DNA of 64,000 bases from Lutjanus erythropterus (lineage: Eukaryota; Chordata; Actinopteri; Lutjaniformes; Lutjanidae). The position numbers and the translations under genes were made by a program. This document shows, piece after piece, positions 1 to 10,332 of the stretch. Below the pieces are notes generated by a model, which saw only the letters and a program-made list of their open reading frames with translations, was not told where the DNA came from and made no database searches. The stretch spans positions 4,992,836 through 5,056,835 of the forward strand of contig CM034599.1 in NCBI GenBank assembly GCA_020091685.1, given 5' to 3'. The number at the start of each line of letters is the position of its first letter. Position 1 is the stretch's first letter.

Positions 1-80
1 TTCAGAGAGCCCACTGTGATCCCTGGGTCCACCGTCAGGGGGATGGACATCCCATTCAACATAAGGATTGTTAGCTCCAT
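1..80 (-). CDS. isg15: ISG15-like ubiquitin-fold protein, first copy, 5' part of coding exon (truncated by window edge)
   Basis: The reverse strand starts with ATG at 80-78 and reads MELTILMLNGMSIPLTVDPG, then ITVGSLK to the window edge. It aligns with the start of the complete ISG15 copy at 4293 (MDINVVKMDGMSHIMTV, TLGSLK), sharing the NGMS/DGMS turn and the GSLK of a ubiquitin-fold first helix. A pyrimidine-rich tract ending in CAG lies just 5' of the ATG, so the ORF begins a few bases into an internal exon, as in the second copy. Its 5' exon and promoter are at about 1284-1500. Only 26 codons are visible, so domain count and C-terminus are unknown. ISG15 family members are interferon-induced, are conjugated to proteins and can be secreted. 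Assignment as a tandem paralog is strong because the promoter is duplicated too. Confidence 0.8.
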   Translation of the reverse strand, partial: MELTILMLNGMSIPLTVDPGITVGSL

Positions 81-1059
81 TACTACCTGGTTACAGTTAA
101 AAAGAGGGGTGCAAAATTAGCATGGCAGGATTTTTTTCTTCAATTAATCAGTTTTCTTCTTTCACTCCAACTCTCAGGTAGTATTATTTAGTAGATTATT
201 ACATCATTGTAGTTTTTTGTTAATTATTTAAAGTATATTTTTTAAAAAGTGTACTTTAAAACAGATGCCATTAAACTCAACTTGTATTTTGGTGTACTTA
301 CTAGAGGTGTACTTGTAAGTGGATTACACTGCAGTACACATTCTGCATTACTGTGTAATTTAAAAAGTATAATAAATTGCAAATAGTGGCAAGTTAGTTT
401 ACACCTTTAAGTAAAAAATCTTTTTGTAATACACCATTAGTACGCTTTGTTAAAGTGCACTTTAATATAAGTTCATTTTTAAAGCTGTGTATCGATTAGC
501 TGATAATTAGCCTGATCAGCCGTCAGTAAACCTTATCATACTTCAGTAGTTACCTAATATTTCTGTAGCGGTGTCAAAGTGTTGAAAGCTCCCTGCGCTC
601 TCTGGGGAAAATATTGCGCCAAACTCCCTTTAAGAAATACGATATACTAACAAAAACCTACGTCTCCGTAAAAACGCGTAAGTCTAGAAACGCAAGATAA
701 AAGGCGTCAAACGTCGACAGTCTTCTTGTCAATTCGGCATCAATATAATCCACTAAACTAAACTGTATTTCCGTACAAACTTTACATTTTGGACTTTGGC
801 GCCACCGCCGTTGGTTAACTGCGCTATTTTAGTGAGAGAAGACCTTGGAAATGAGCGACGCACTGCGCCAAAACTTTCAGGATTTTAAACTAAAGTAAAT
901 TCTGAATGCGGATCGGAAACACACCGAGTTAAACTGAGTCCTAACACTGTCGATACACAGCCTGTCATGAGTATGATAGCATTTTATGAGGTTTTTTTCA
1001 GCCGTTACCGAAATAAATAACCGAATTCGATGCTTTCTATGTGTTGTTAGAAAAACTCA

Positions 1060-1195
1060 ATAAATTATCAGAAGTCAGAATCAGAAACGGGGTTGTTGCG
1101 TCGTACGTTTACATATACGAGTTATTTGCCTTTGTGATTTTGGTGCATAACACAATAAATTGAAAAAATATAAAGAAATTAACGAGTAAGTGCTT
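1060..1195. repeat. Interspersed retroposon-tail-like repeat
   Basis: The text around AGAAGTCAGAATCAGAAACG and TTTTGGTGCATAACAC, followed by AAAAATATAAAGAAA, recurs in a diverged copy at about 50367-50465 (TTTTGGTGCGTAACAG, AAAAATATAAAGAAAG). It resembles 3' ends of fish non-LTR retroposons. Family not identified. Confidence 0.45.
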
Positions 1196-1283
1196 CAAGT
1201 CAAGAAACACAAAATTATCGTCATCAGATTAAATATTACAGCGGATTTCTGTCAATAAAGTGTTGATAAAGAGAGCTTCCTAC

Positions 1284-1372
1284 CTGGCGATCGCTTTAGA
1301 AAAGTCCAGAAACTTCGAGAAAAGTCTTGAGCTGTTGACAAGCAAACGGATGATGCTGGGTTTCGGCAGCTG
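1284..1372 (-). other. isg15: 5' exon of the first ISG15 copy (non-coding, approximate start)
   Basis: A donor site (CCAG then GTAGGAAGC on the reverse strand) ends this exon at 1284. The sequence around the donor matches the donor region of the second ISG15 copy at 4997 (shared AGAGAGCTTCCTACCTG on the plus strand). The exon start is inferred from the TATA box at 1398-1405, so the 5' end is approximate. The intron to the coding exon spans about 91-1283. Confidence 0.6.
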
Positions 1373-1397
1373 TGCCAGAGGTTTCAGCTGACAGCTG

Positions 1398-1405
1398 TTT
1401 ATATA
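1398..1405 (-). promoter_or_regulatory. TATA box of first ISG15 copy
   Basis: TATATAAA on the minus strand, about 115 bases upstream of the exon 1 donor, in the same place as the TATA box of the second copy. Confidence 0.65.
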
Positions 1406-1472
1406 CAGGCAGCTTCAGCTGATCAACACCGCCCCCTTCGCTTAACATTCGTTTTCCCTTCTGTTACCAAAA

Positions 1473-1484
1473 ACTTTCAGTTTC
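1473..1484 (-). promoter_or_regulatory. Interferon-stimulated response element (ISRE) of first ISG15 copy
   Basis: The minus strand reads GAAACTGAAAGT, a perfect match to the ISRE core GAAANNGAAA bound by ISGF3/IRF factors. It lies about 70 bases upstream of the TATA box. The same 12-mer occurs at the equivalent place in the second copy. A second GAAA-rich motif (GGGAAAACGAATG) lies at 1447-1459. Confidence 0.75.
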
Positions 1485-1739
1485 CATTCTCCTAACATGA
1501 CGCAGCCGTTATGAGCACTTATAATGTTTTGATCACAACACTGAAGCACGTTTATGACTTTGCCACAAAGTTTTAATAGCAAAGTTGTATCAAACAGGAG
1601 AAACCACTGAAGAAACGGTGGTTAATTTGAATGAATTATTTGTAGGGGACTTTTGGATGGTCTGATGGACTTGAGGTCAAATAAGGACAGTCACCAGTCT
1701 ACTGTGCTGAGGAAATAACAATAATAACAATTAAATAAA

Positions 1740-3570
1740 GCTGAATTCAAGATTCAAGATGTTTATTGTCACACTGGTGAAAAGTTTTGCTGGGAAGCTC
1801 CTTTAGTTAACAAAAATAAAGTGAGTTAATTAACAAGACGTAACAGTAATGATATGATGATAATGTGTATTTATAAAATAAAATATATGCTAATAAAAAA
1901 TCTTATAGATAGAAGACATAACAAGAACAATACACAAAGAAACAGTGGAAAGTTGAATACTTGTAAGATATTACCGCAGTAATGTATTAATTTAATGAAA
2001 AGCAGCCTACAGCAAAATACAATAAGCAAACTAATTATTTCAGCAAACAATACTTTAGCTTTATTAGACCAAAATTATATTTTAATTTTTCTTCATATTT
2101 TCTCTATATTACTTTTTACTATATATTATTTTAAATAATTAGAGTCTGCATTTTTTATGTGTGCACTAAGAGTTTATGTATGTATGAGTATTCTGTGTTG
2201 ACACGATGCAAACAGTTTATTTTTTAGTACATGTTGAATATCTTTCTGATACATTTCTCATGAGACGCCTAATAAATTTTCTATGTTGTTACGGGTCCTT
2301 GGCTGAGAAAACATCTGGTTTATTCCTCAAAAGCAAATCTCAGTGAAAAGTTAGCAGCTTACAGCCTTACGGAGAGTTCACTAAACATCAAGGTTTACTG
2401 AGCATTCAGGCTCATCTGAGCTAAAAGATACAGTTTCATTTTAAAATAAAATAAAAAACATTAGAGATTAAACTGTAATGCATTTTAGTTCCTACGTGAA
2501 ACATCTGTGGATCATCTTGAGTAACCGGGTCATGATTTGTGATGATCTCTGGAAAGAGACATTAATGTTGAGTTTTGTGCTTTGAGCGCGGCTCTCTATT
2601 GTTAAAACTCTTCATCTTACAGCAAAACTAAGTAGATGGATAAATAGAACTACAGGTAAGTAAGGTAAGAGGAAAAACATGTATTTTTGAATTTGGATTG
2701 AAGTGTCCCTTTAACATAATAACCTCAGTTTAGCCATCAGAACTTGAATCAAAGTACAGGATGACCAGAGGAAAAATACAAACATAATTTTTGTAGGGAA
2801 AATAAACAAACATGAGTTTGCTAATGTTTGCTCATGCTGACCTTTATTTCACTTAAAATATACGGACAAGATTGTGTAAATTATGCTCAACAACAAAAAT
2901 CCACTAAGATGTAAGGTCTGTATTCTGATATCAGTGTAGTATTTTCCTCCAAGGCTTCCAAACATTGAATAAACTGATCTCATATTGTGTGTGTGCATTG
3001 TTCAGTCTAGTTTGCTGAATTTTTCAAGCTTTAGAAACAAAAGTAGCTCATACTTTGATTCTCAGAGCACAGAGCACGCCCATGAGCTGAAGCTTACACC
3101 GCTACATCCTGCAAAACCACAACCATCTGGATGAAGTTTTAACAGATTTCCTCACTGATTACTTTCAGCAAACCTACAGCAACTTAATCAAGCATGAATC
3201 TTTTAAAAAGTTAGCTAAATTTTGCTAAAGCTATAGCTCCTGTTCCTACGCCAAAGACATGAAATTGGCTTTATTATTAAGGATATCAGACAAAAATTGT
3301 AAACTTCACAAATAAAACTTTTCATTTTAGACATCATCGGTAACTATAGTTGATGGATGCTCAATAAACTATTAGCTTAGCTATTAATCGACTGTAAGCT
3401 CTTATCTGATGAGATGTGGAAACAATGTGAAAAAGGAGGGAAATACCATGAGAGTAACCTACTGTGATAAATTTTAGTTGTTGAAGATTTTAAGGAAGCA
3501 TCATGCTGCAGCCAAACCAGTCTGGTCTGGGGTCAGAAGAAAAAGAAGACCTCAAAGACAGATATGTGGT
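1740..3570. other. Intergenic stretch between the ISG15 copies
   Basis: AT-rich, no convincing ORF. A short retroposon-like piece (TTCAAGATTCAAGATGTTTATTG) is at 1748-1772. The right end of a MITE-like repeat is at about 2600-2718: read on the minus strand it starts TTAAAGGGACACTTCAATCC and includes CTCTTACCT, resembling the element at 49553. Nothing else recognised. Confidence 0.4.
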
Positions 3571-3583
3571 ACATAAACAAGTC

Positions 3584-3589
3584 TTTATT
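3584..3589 (-). terminator. Poly(A) signal of second ISG15 copy
   Basis: AATAAA on the minus strand, about 235 bases beyond the stop codon. It implies a short 3' UTR of roughly 250 bases. Confidence 0.55.
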
Positions 3590-3822
3590 AAATACACAAT
3601 ACAAACATTAAGATTGCAACAGCGTCCAGTTAACTTAAATGCAATATATATTTGTCCTCATGAGATGCTAACATGCTGTGTTGGGTATATTAGTAATGTA
3701 AAAACAAAAATAACATGAAGCCAAAACAAGTTTTTAAGATGAAAATTAAAGTACAGGAGAAATACAGGATTTGGGGCTGTTTAACCATCATTTATTATAT
3801 TAGCCCCACTTTCTGAGGGGCG

Positions 3823-4293
3823 TCAACAGCCTCCTCTCAGACAGGAGGTCATGTGGATGTTGCCCCCTGCTCTGATGTTGTAGTGAGACAGTGTTTGACT
3901 GTCAATCAACTCCTTGCTTTCATAAACGAGCCTCTGCTGGCTCACCTGCACCCCCTCTCTGTGCTCCACCCTCTTCTTCAAGTTCATCACAGTCTCGTCA
4001 GGTTTGATATCGTAGGCGTTCTTCCCCCCATTTAGGTTGGTGATAACCACCTGCGTGGGGGCCTCGATCACCAGCAGGGACACCTGGGAGCCAGACTGCA
4101 GACCGTAGGAGCTGACAGGCTTTGAGTCGTCGTTGAGAGGTATTTTCTGCCCGTTGACGAAGGCCAGTTTCTGCTTGTGAGGGGGAACTCCGAATTTGCC
4201 CTCGATGAGTGTTTTGAGAGAGCCCAGAGTGTCCTGTGGTTTGACCGTCATGATGTGGGACATCCCGTCCATCTTCACAACGTTTATATCCAT
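3823..4293 (-). CDS. isg15: ISG15-like interferon-stimulated tandem ubiquitin-fold protein, second copy (complete)
   Basis: The product is 156 aa. Domain 1 (about residues 1-75, MDINVVKMDG... to VSLLVIEA) and domain 2 (about 77-156, TQVVITNLNGGKNAYDI...) both look like ubiquitin folds. Domain 2 keeps the QQRLVYESKEL core seen in ubiquitin as the QQRLIFAGKQL loop. The tail ends in LRGG plus one Cys, so one residue must be removed to expose the conjugation Gly-Gly. The start is set at ATG 4293-4291, because an acceptor (TTGATCTTTCAG) ends at 4306 and an upstream in-frame Met would lie in the intron. ISG15 is joined to proteins by an E1-E2-E3 cascade in interferon-treated cells. The residue matching ubiquitin R72 is Cys here (tail SCLRGG instead of LRLRGG). 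An ISRE and TATA box stand upstream of the 5' exon. Confidence 0.92.
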   Translation of the reverse strand: MDINVVKMDGMSHIMTVKPQDTLGSLKTLIEGKFGVPPHKQKLAFVNGQKIPLNDDSKPVSSYGLQSGSQVSLLVIEAPTQVVITNLNGGKNAYDIKPDETVMNLKKRVEHREGVQVSQQRLVYESKELIDSQTLSHYNIRAGGNIHMTSCLRGGC

Positions 4294-4996
4294 GATGAAA
4301 GTGGCCTGAAAGATCAATCAAGATATTATTAAAGTCAGTCTGCAAAAACTTGACAGTGATGTGGAAGCCCATTTCTAACAGTAAAAGAAAAACAAAAAGC
4401 ATAATCCCCATGGTAAGTCAAATTTATAAGATAAAAGTCATAATTATGATACAAGAAGTTGAATTTGGGATTAAAATATCAAAATCATATGATAAAATGT
4501 CAAAGTTATGACTTAAAAAATCAATTATACTAAAAGTAAAAATTAGGGTAAAAGTCAATGATATAAAGGTTGAAATTGTGATTAAAAATGATTATAAGAT
4601 AAAAAGTCAAAATGAGACGGTCAGAATTATTAGACAAACGCTTGATATTATTAGAAGTCATAATTCTGATGCAGAAAGTCAAATCTGTGATTAAAAAGTC
4701 ATAATTATGTGATAAAGAAGTCAAAATTATGAGTTAAACTAATTAATTAATAACTATAACATACCATAAGGATTTTTTTTTCTTTTACTGACAGAAATGA
4801 GCTCCCATACAACAACGTATCAGGAATCAGAAGTTTACACATATAAGAAATCTGCTTCAGTGATTTTGGTATAAAGAAAGATAAAGAGCAAGAACTTCTA
4901 GCTGAGAAGCAAAAATAGAAACTTGACAATATAATAATAATAATAAATACCATCACAGTGTATTTCAGTGAAGTGTTGATAAAGAGAGCTTCCTAC

Positions 4997-5048
4997 CTGC
5001 TGATCTTCTGAAGACGTCCTGAGAAGATGATGGTGATAATCAGAGATG
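4997..5048 (-). other. isg15: 5' exon of the second ISG15 copy (non-coding, approximate start)
   Basis: Donor on the minus strand: ATCAGCAG then GTAGGAAGC, ending the exon at 4997. The start is inferred from the TATA box at 5072-5079. An intron of about 690 bases separates it from the coding exon. This is the usual ISG15 layout: a tiny leader exon and one coding exon. Confidence 0.6.
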
Positions 5049-5071
5049 ATGCTCCGTAGCAGCAGCAGCAG

Positions 5072-5079
5072 TTTATAAA
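5072..5079 (-). promoter_or_regulatory. TATA box of second ISG15 copy
   Basis: TTTATAAA (self-complementary), placed as in the first copy relative to the donor and the ISRE. Confidence 0.65.
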
Positions 5080-5145
5080 CCGGCTGTGTCACCTGACCAA
5101 CACGTCACCCTTCAACTAACATTCGTTTCCCTTCTCTGTCTATTT

Positions 5146-5157
5146 ACTTTCAGTTTC
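5146..5157 (-). promoter_or_regulatory. ISRE of second ISG15 copy
   Basis: Minus strand GAAACTGAAAGT, identical to the ISRE at 1473-1484, about 67 bases upstream of the TATA box. A second GAAA motif (AAGGGAAACGAATG) is at 5120-5133. The duplicated upstream block continues to about 5320 (ATGAATTA, GGGGACTTTT, GTCAAATGAGGAC), matching about 1630-1690. Confidence 0.78.
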
Positions 5158-5556
5158 TATTCTCCTAACGTGATGCAGCTCCTGTGACAACCTGTAATGT
5201 TTTCATCATGACTAACACAGATCCAAGTTTTATCACTCAGGTGTGGCTGCTGTTAGTATGAATGAATTACAGACAGGGGACTTTTACGTGGCCTGATTGG
5301 CTTATGTCAGGTCAAATGAGGACTTGGTTGCAATAACATTTCATCACATAAAATCTGACTGACAAATACATCAGTCTATTTTTAGCTACACACTTTGGAA
5401 AACGCTTTCTATGGAAACAAAACAGAAAGCGAGAAATTATTAAGTATATGTTGTTTTTTTTTATTAAAACTGACTAACTGAAACTAAAATGAGACTGAAG
5501 CATAGGTGTCAAATGAAACTGAAAAATACAACTCCAAATGCATGACCAGCAGTTTT

Positions 5557-5562
5557 TTTATT
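5557..5562 (-). terminator. Candidate poly(A) signal of gatc
   Basis: AATAAA on the minus strand, about 50 bases past the gatc stop codon. Confidence 0.45.
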
Positions 5563-5611
5563 TAACAAAGTAAGTTCCCAGATGAAAGATTAGTAATAAA
5601 TATAATAAAAA

Positions 5612-8249
5612 TCAGAACTCTGAGTGTTTCAGCAGAGCAGTCCTCTCTTCTCTCTTTGGTAGAGGAATATTTCCTGTGGTAAGAACATAAATAGTTAGAA
5701 TGAAAAAAGGTACACACCATCGTCTTTAATTTGACTTCATCTCAATCATGTGCAGCCAATCATAAAATCTATGATAATGTTACCTGGTGGCGCCACAAAA
5801 TATTCCTCAACTGTGTTTTTGGAGAGCTGAAGCAGTTCTTCAGCAGTGTCTCCCTCTGTCACTGCATCGTCCCTCAGGTGTAAAACCCTGCATGTGCACG
5901 GATGAAATCTTCAGTCAGTAAATCAACAGGCTTCATTTGTTCTGCCCACATGTAAACAAGCCGTTTTTCATAACTGGCGTACCTGTCCTCCAGGACTGAA
6001 TCCATGGGTTCAACCCCTGACGTGTCGACGACATGAAGCTGATCCGCGAACCGGATCGCTTTTTCCAAACACTCCAGTCCCTGTTTGGTGCGGAAGTCGA
6101 CCAAGGCCAGTCGCTCCAGTTTGTCCACCAGGTCAGCAGGGATTTTGGCAGGCTGTAAAAAACCAGCGGCGTGTTGCTAAGAAGTCTGAGTTAAATGTTT
6201 CCTTCTGTCACTTAAAAATGCCTCTAATTATAAATCATTACCACCAACTGCCATTAATATTTGTAATTTTGTCTTGATGTTGCTCAAAACAAAAAACACA
6301 CAAGACCAAAATGGACCTCCAGTCCTCTATGATATGCAAATCTGCTTATTGCAGACGACAATATTTGGACATGAATTAGAGTATGATCAGTGGCATGATA
6401 TATGTGTATTTATGTGTCCATAGCCATTCCTTAGTTTGAGTCCTTTGAATTTGTTAAGTAATAAAGCTAGCTTGTGTGGAGTGCATTTGAATCTCAGATT
6501 TTAGGCAAGAGCACCGGCATCTCCCCCGTCAGTAGAGGAAAGTAAAAACACGTCTCTAGTGACAAGCTTTGCACAGATAAAAGTCAGTGTAATCAAGGTC
6601 TGACATTTTGAGGGAGATGAACACAAGATAAACACAAAGATGTACAGCATCAATTCTGTCTTGCAATATCAACATAAGGGAAAATAATTTGCGTATTCAG
6701 CCTGTGATTCAAAATTCAACTTTCCACCATGTTTCATGAAAACTGGGCGAGTAGTTTTTCCTTTATCCTGCTGACAGACGGCACTGAAAACTTAACCTCC
6801 TTGGTGGAGGTCATAATTAGTCTATGGCAGGAAATTTCTTCATTGCTTCAGCTAAATAAGGAAACTGTGTCAGCAGAAACACAAAAAGGGAATCTGGTAC
6901 AGATATCCGCTTTTTTTGTCCAACTCTTAACTGTTGAAAGGTCATGTCAGGCACAGATAAACCTCTCAAAACACATTACATTAGAAAGGAATCACTAATT
7001 TTACAAGAGCAATTAAAATGTGTTATTTTCATATTATTACTTTACTCAGTACTCAGAAAACCATAATTATATTACAGTTAGTAACCCAAGTAACTCTGAG
7101 TGACTTGTGCTGACTTGTCCTGGGTAGACTATCTTATGATGTGTTCGTGCAGCAGGTCATGTCAGCCGCTCGCCAAAAAGCTAAATGAAAGATAAAAGAT
7201 GAGGGCAAGAGAGAGAGGCAAACTTTACACCATTATTTTGACTCTGTTTGGCTCCTCAGGAGAAAATATGTTGATATGTCAATATGTTTAAAGGTTACAC
7301 ACAAGAGGTAAACTTTGTTTCCACCACTGGATAGCTAAAAACAAAAACTTTCTGAGTGTCAACAGTTCACTGGATGGAGAACAAGGCTGCCAGGTACAAG
7401 GTACAAAAGTAGTATAGTAATATAATTTTTTTAACCAAGTAATAATTAAAGTAATATTTTTATTTTCTGAAGGAGCCATAGGTAAAAAGTAACTTATTAC
7501 ACTTTCTGAGTAAAACTGTTCAATGTACAGCACCTGACTTATGTTTGAGACAGAGTTAACTGTATATCTAAAATCTAGGGCTTCAAGTAAAGATTATTTT
7601 CACAGTCGATCAATCGGTCAGTTATTTTCTTGATTAATCGATAAGTTGTTTGCCTATAAAATATCAGAAAAGGGTGAAAAATGGTGTTCAGTGTTTCCCA
7701 AAGATATTCAAATTACTGTTATAAAGCTGTAATCAGAGAATATTTTAAAGATTAGTCAAGCTGATTTATCGATTATCGAAACAGTTGCTGATTAATCTAA
7801 TAATTGATTAATCATTGCAGCACTACAAAAATCTAACATGAACTTCGTGGTCATCTAGCATTTCTTAACAAAATGCAAGTGCTGCATTGTGCTCATTCAC
7901 ATTCATGAGGAAATTACCGGGGGAAGCTGGTCCTCTGGTACTGGTTCCCATGTGGCAAACAGTGGTACCTATCAGAGAAGGCAGCCAGGTGTCAAAACTG
8001 ATAAACCAATTCTGCAATTCAAGTAATAATCATTGACCTTTAATTTACCTTGGGGTTATGTGGTTGAGAGCTGAACAGACGCGTTACACTGGTGTTGTGC
8101 CCGTGTGTGCAGCTCTTTCTTCTTCTGCGGAAGTTCTCCACGTTCGTCACAGACTGTCCATCGTTTGTAAACAGGTTACATGAAGGCCGACTGACTGTCA
8201 GTGACGCACCGCGGCACGTGCGTTTAGCAGCGAGGCTGAACACTGACAT
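5612..8249 (-). CDS. gatc: Glutamyl-tRNA(Gln) amidotransferase subunit C, mitochondrial
   Basis: Five exons on the minus strand: 8249-8049, 7968-7918, 6152-5983, 5887-5784, 5673-5612. They total 588 nt and encode 195 aa. All junctions are GT-AG and the frame is continuous. Residues 1 to about 67 are basic and Ser/Thr-rich ([14 protein letters not shown]...), as expected for a mitochondrial targeting peptide. The conserved GatC core includes [25 protein letters not shown] and [16 protein letters not shown]. In animals GATC joins GATA (QRSL1) and GATB to turn Glu-tRNA(Gln) into Gln-tRNA(Gln) in mitochondria. The single ORF seen at 5874-6128 reads through a donor at 5982 and is not the real end. 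The first Met at 8249 is chosen because it precedes the targeting peptide, with a CCAAT box upstream. Recognition is firm. Confidence 0.93.
6290..6830. repeat. Unclassified interspersed repeat in gatc intron
   Basis: The part at 6685-6810 (CCTGTGATTCA, AACTGGGCGAGTAGTTTTTC, CTGCTGACAGAC, GAAAACTTAA) has a diverged copy at 59450-59585 in slc6a4. The phrase AACCTCCTTGGTGGAGGT is typical of a very common fish repeat. Boundaries are approximate. Confidence 0.5.
7570..7835. mobile_element. hAT-like MITE with 8-bp target duplication
   Basis: About 250 bp starting TAGGGCTTCAAGTAAAG and ending TGCAGCACTAC, with CGATTAATCGATAAG-type palindromes near both ends. AAAATCTA occurs at both edges (7570-7577 and 7828-7835), an 8-bp direct repeat as expected for hAT transposition. 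Its content matches a MITE family I know to be frequent in perch-like fish. It lies in a gatc intron. Confidence 0.7.
8049..8249 (-). CDS. gatc: gatc exon 1 (mitochondrial targeting region)
   Basis: Encodes [10 protein letters not shown] to SSQPHNPK, 67 codons, ending in phase 0 at donor AAG|GTAAAT. Rich in Arg/Ser with few acidic residues, as in a matrix-targeting presequence. The next exon (7918-7968) continues with [17 protein letters not shown]. Confidence 0.88.
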
Positions 8250-8370
8250 TTTCGGCGCAGTTAGCTAGCCAGCAATTTGCGAGTTGCACAAAAACCTTGT
8301 CACATTTTCTCTGTCTTTACAAGCTCACCAGGAAGGTCAGTGCAGGTCTAAACTAGCATGCATGCTAACG

Positions 8371-8375
8371 ATTGG
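8371..8375 (-). promoter_or_regulatory. CCAAT box upstream of gatc
   Basis: CGCCAAT on the minus strand about 120 bases upstream of the gatc start codon. Neighbouring GGAAG motifs on the minus strand (8415-8435) could be ETS sites, common in promoters of mitochondrial genes. No TATA box seen. Confidence 0.35.
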
Positions 8376-8795
8376 CGAGCTCAGAGGAGGGAGAGCGACG
8401 GGAAGCGAGAGGTGTCACTTCCCACTCGCTTCCTTCTTCGCTTATTTGCCAATGCAGACAAAATATAAATTAAATTAAATTAAATTACAAATACGGAATC
8501 CTAAAATGTACATGAATGTTTTTCTGTTATATACATGTATTAAACTTTCTTCAGCAAAGTCTCGTTAAGTATCACATCTTTGAAAGACACTGCTAGCACT
8601 GTGAAAAACAGCGTTCCCTGCGTCCAATGCTGGTGCAGTCGTACTGTTGCAAGACATGATGGTTGTTGTACTAATTACTTTAAAATAGTCGACTACATGA
8701 AGCACAAAATCATCATAATCATCTAGAAAAGTCGCACATGCTCAGATTGTGTAATATCCTTTAAATATGTTGATGGCTTCTTCTGATTCCAGAGC

Positions 8796-8868
8796 GCCCG
8801 GATAGCTCAGTCGGTAGAGCATCAGACTTTTAATCTGAGGGTCCAGGGTTCAAGTCCCTGTTCGGGCG
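8796..8868 (+). tRNA. tRNA-Lys (anticodon TTT)
   Basis: Cloverleaf of 73 nt including the discriminator base. Acceptor arm GCCCGGA pairs with TTCGGGC. D-arm box A is TAGCTCAGTCGG, anticodon loop ACTTTTAA has anticodon TTT, and the T-arm holds GGTTCAAGTCC (box B). No intron and no encoded CCA. The primary sequence is that of canonical vertebrate tRNA-Lys-TTT, and a T run (TTTT at 8876-8879) just downstream can stop RNA polymerase III. It looks like a functional gene between gatc and the 3' side of sgsm1. Confidence 0.95.
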
Positions 8869-8879
8869 TCTAGTGTTTT

Positions 8880-10330
8880 GTTCAGCATACAGCCAGGCTC
8901 GCTATTCTAGTACATGTCCTCTGTGTGAAGTTGTCTACCCCTGTCAAAATATTATATAGTCAATTCCACTTTCTTTCAAAACTGACTTCGGCTGATCACA
9001 AATACGTATCAAGTCTGTAAATGCTGTATTATTTTTGTCAAAGATTAAAAAGTAATTTTTGAGCATTTCAGGCGGAGGAAGACACACGTACCGGGGCGCC
9101 GGATCGAATAACGCCTCTGACAGGATTGAGGAAGAATTTAACTGACAGTTCTTCATGATACCCATTGAAGCATAGACTGGAGAATAATAATAATGTAGCT
9201 AGACAGTAAAGGACTATAGTTATTCTGCATCTACTCATTTATATATTTGATATGATAAAACCCATTTTTTGCAATGCTTTCCATGACATATCAGCAGTAT
9301 GACAGTATTCATTTTAATGAGGTATTTTTGCACACATTTCACCTTTAACAAATATTGTGACTCCTGCAATTTGAAAATTGCAGTAGGCCATATTATGATT
9401 TAGATAAAATTTTGATTAATTGTTCAGCCCCACCAGGCATGCAGAGAGGAGGAGAAGCGGGAGACATAGGAGAGAAAAAAGCAACAGATTAGTTTGTGTT
9501 CTCTGCTATATTTTATTTATGATAATCTACTGTATGTAATTACACAAGGGCGTTTTTTGGACCTAGGTGAAAGAACTGTTTTGCGACTTGACATTTGACT
9601 TTTATGGAGTTATTTTGTATTTGGTGTATATGGTTTTGTATGGGCATATTTTGAGTTCTGGTATTGGGCTGGTTTTTGTGCTGGTTTTATTTGCCGCTGG
9701 GCTGCTTTTGATTGTCTGTTTGGCTGGTTTTGTCACACAGACCTGGCAAAGTCAGTCATAAAGAATTTTACAAAGAACCAAACATGTCAACCTCATGGTG
9801 GCGCCAGAGGAAAACTCAAAGTATGATTAATCTTCTAGGGACCATTTCATTGCAATACTTGCACTGATCTTTTATTTTTATCTGCTTTCTTTCTACTTTT
9901 ATGATATATGTCTGACTCTCTCACCCCAATTTGACTGAACTGAGTAAAATGCACATCACAACATGTTTTGGAAAAATAATGATGATTCCATTTTTATTTT
10001 TTATTATAAGAACATATACCATTTACTATATGAACTCTTAGTATAGAATTTGATTGTTTTACAATACACATTTAGAACTGGCCACAAAATAAAAATATCA
10101 GCTTTACAAACAGAGCAGCATCTGCATGAGAAAAAAACGAATGAATAAATAAATAAAAAATAAATATTTTGGCAAATAAATGTTACAATAAATTAAAATA
10201 GGTTTTCTGACAGCAGTTAGCATTCACAAAGAAACACCAACATTAAAAGCAATTCATTTTAACCACAATCATGAAGCAACACTTGAAGACCAACTGAATT
10301 TTAGGTGATGAATGACCAACATTAGTTCTA
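8880..10330. other. Intergenic region / possible distal 3' UTR of sgsm1
   Basis: AT-rich. A 64-codon hydrophobic ORF at 9567-9761 has no recognisable family and looks like chance. AATAAA signals on the minus strand at about 9993-10004 could end a long sgsm1 3' UTR; another candidate is at 11996-12001. Confidence 0.3.
9355..9432. repeat. Truncated hAT-like MITE end
   Basis: GATTAATTGTTCAGCCCCA plus preceding GCAATTTGAAAATTGCAG matches the right end of the element at 46942-47294. The left end is not recognisable. Confidence 0.4.
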
Positions 10331-10332
10331 AT

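Noticed and set aside
3998-4411. 137-codon minus-strand ORF overlapping ISG15
   Set aside because: A shifted frame over the ISG15 exon, without family resemblance.
8284-8478. Plus-strand ORF divergent from gatc, suggesting a bidirectional gene pair
   Set aside because: Short, no family resemblance, and overlaps the gatc promoter region; nothing downstream continues it.
9567-9761. 64-codon hydrophobic plus-strand ORF
   Set aside because: T- and G-rich composition gives Leu/Val/Phe by chance; no start context, splice partner or conservation visible.
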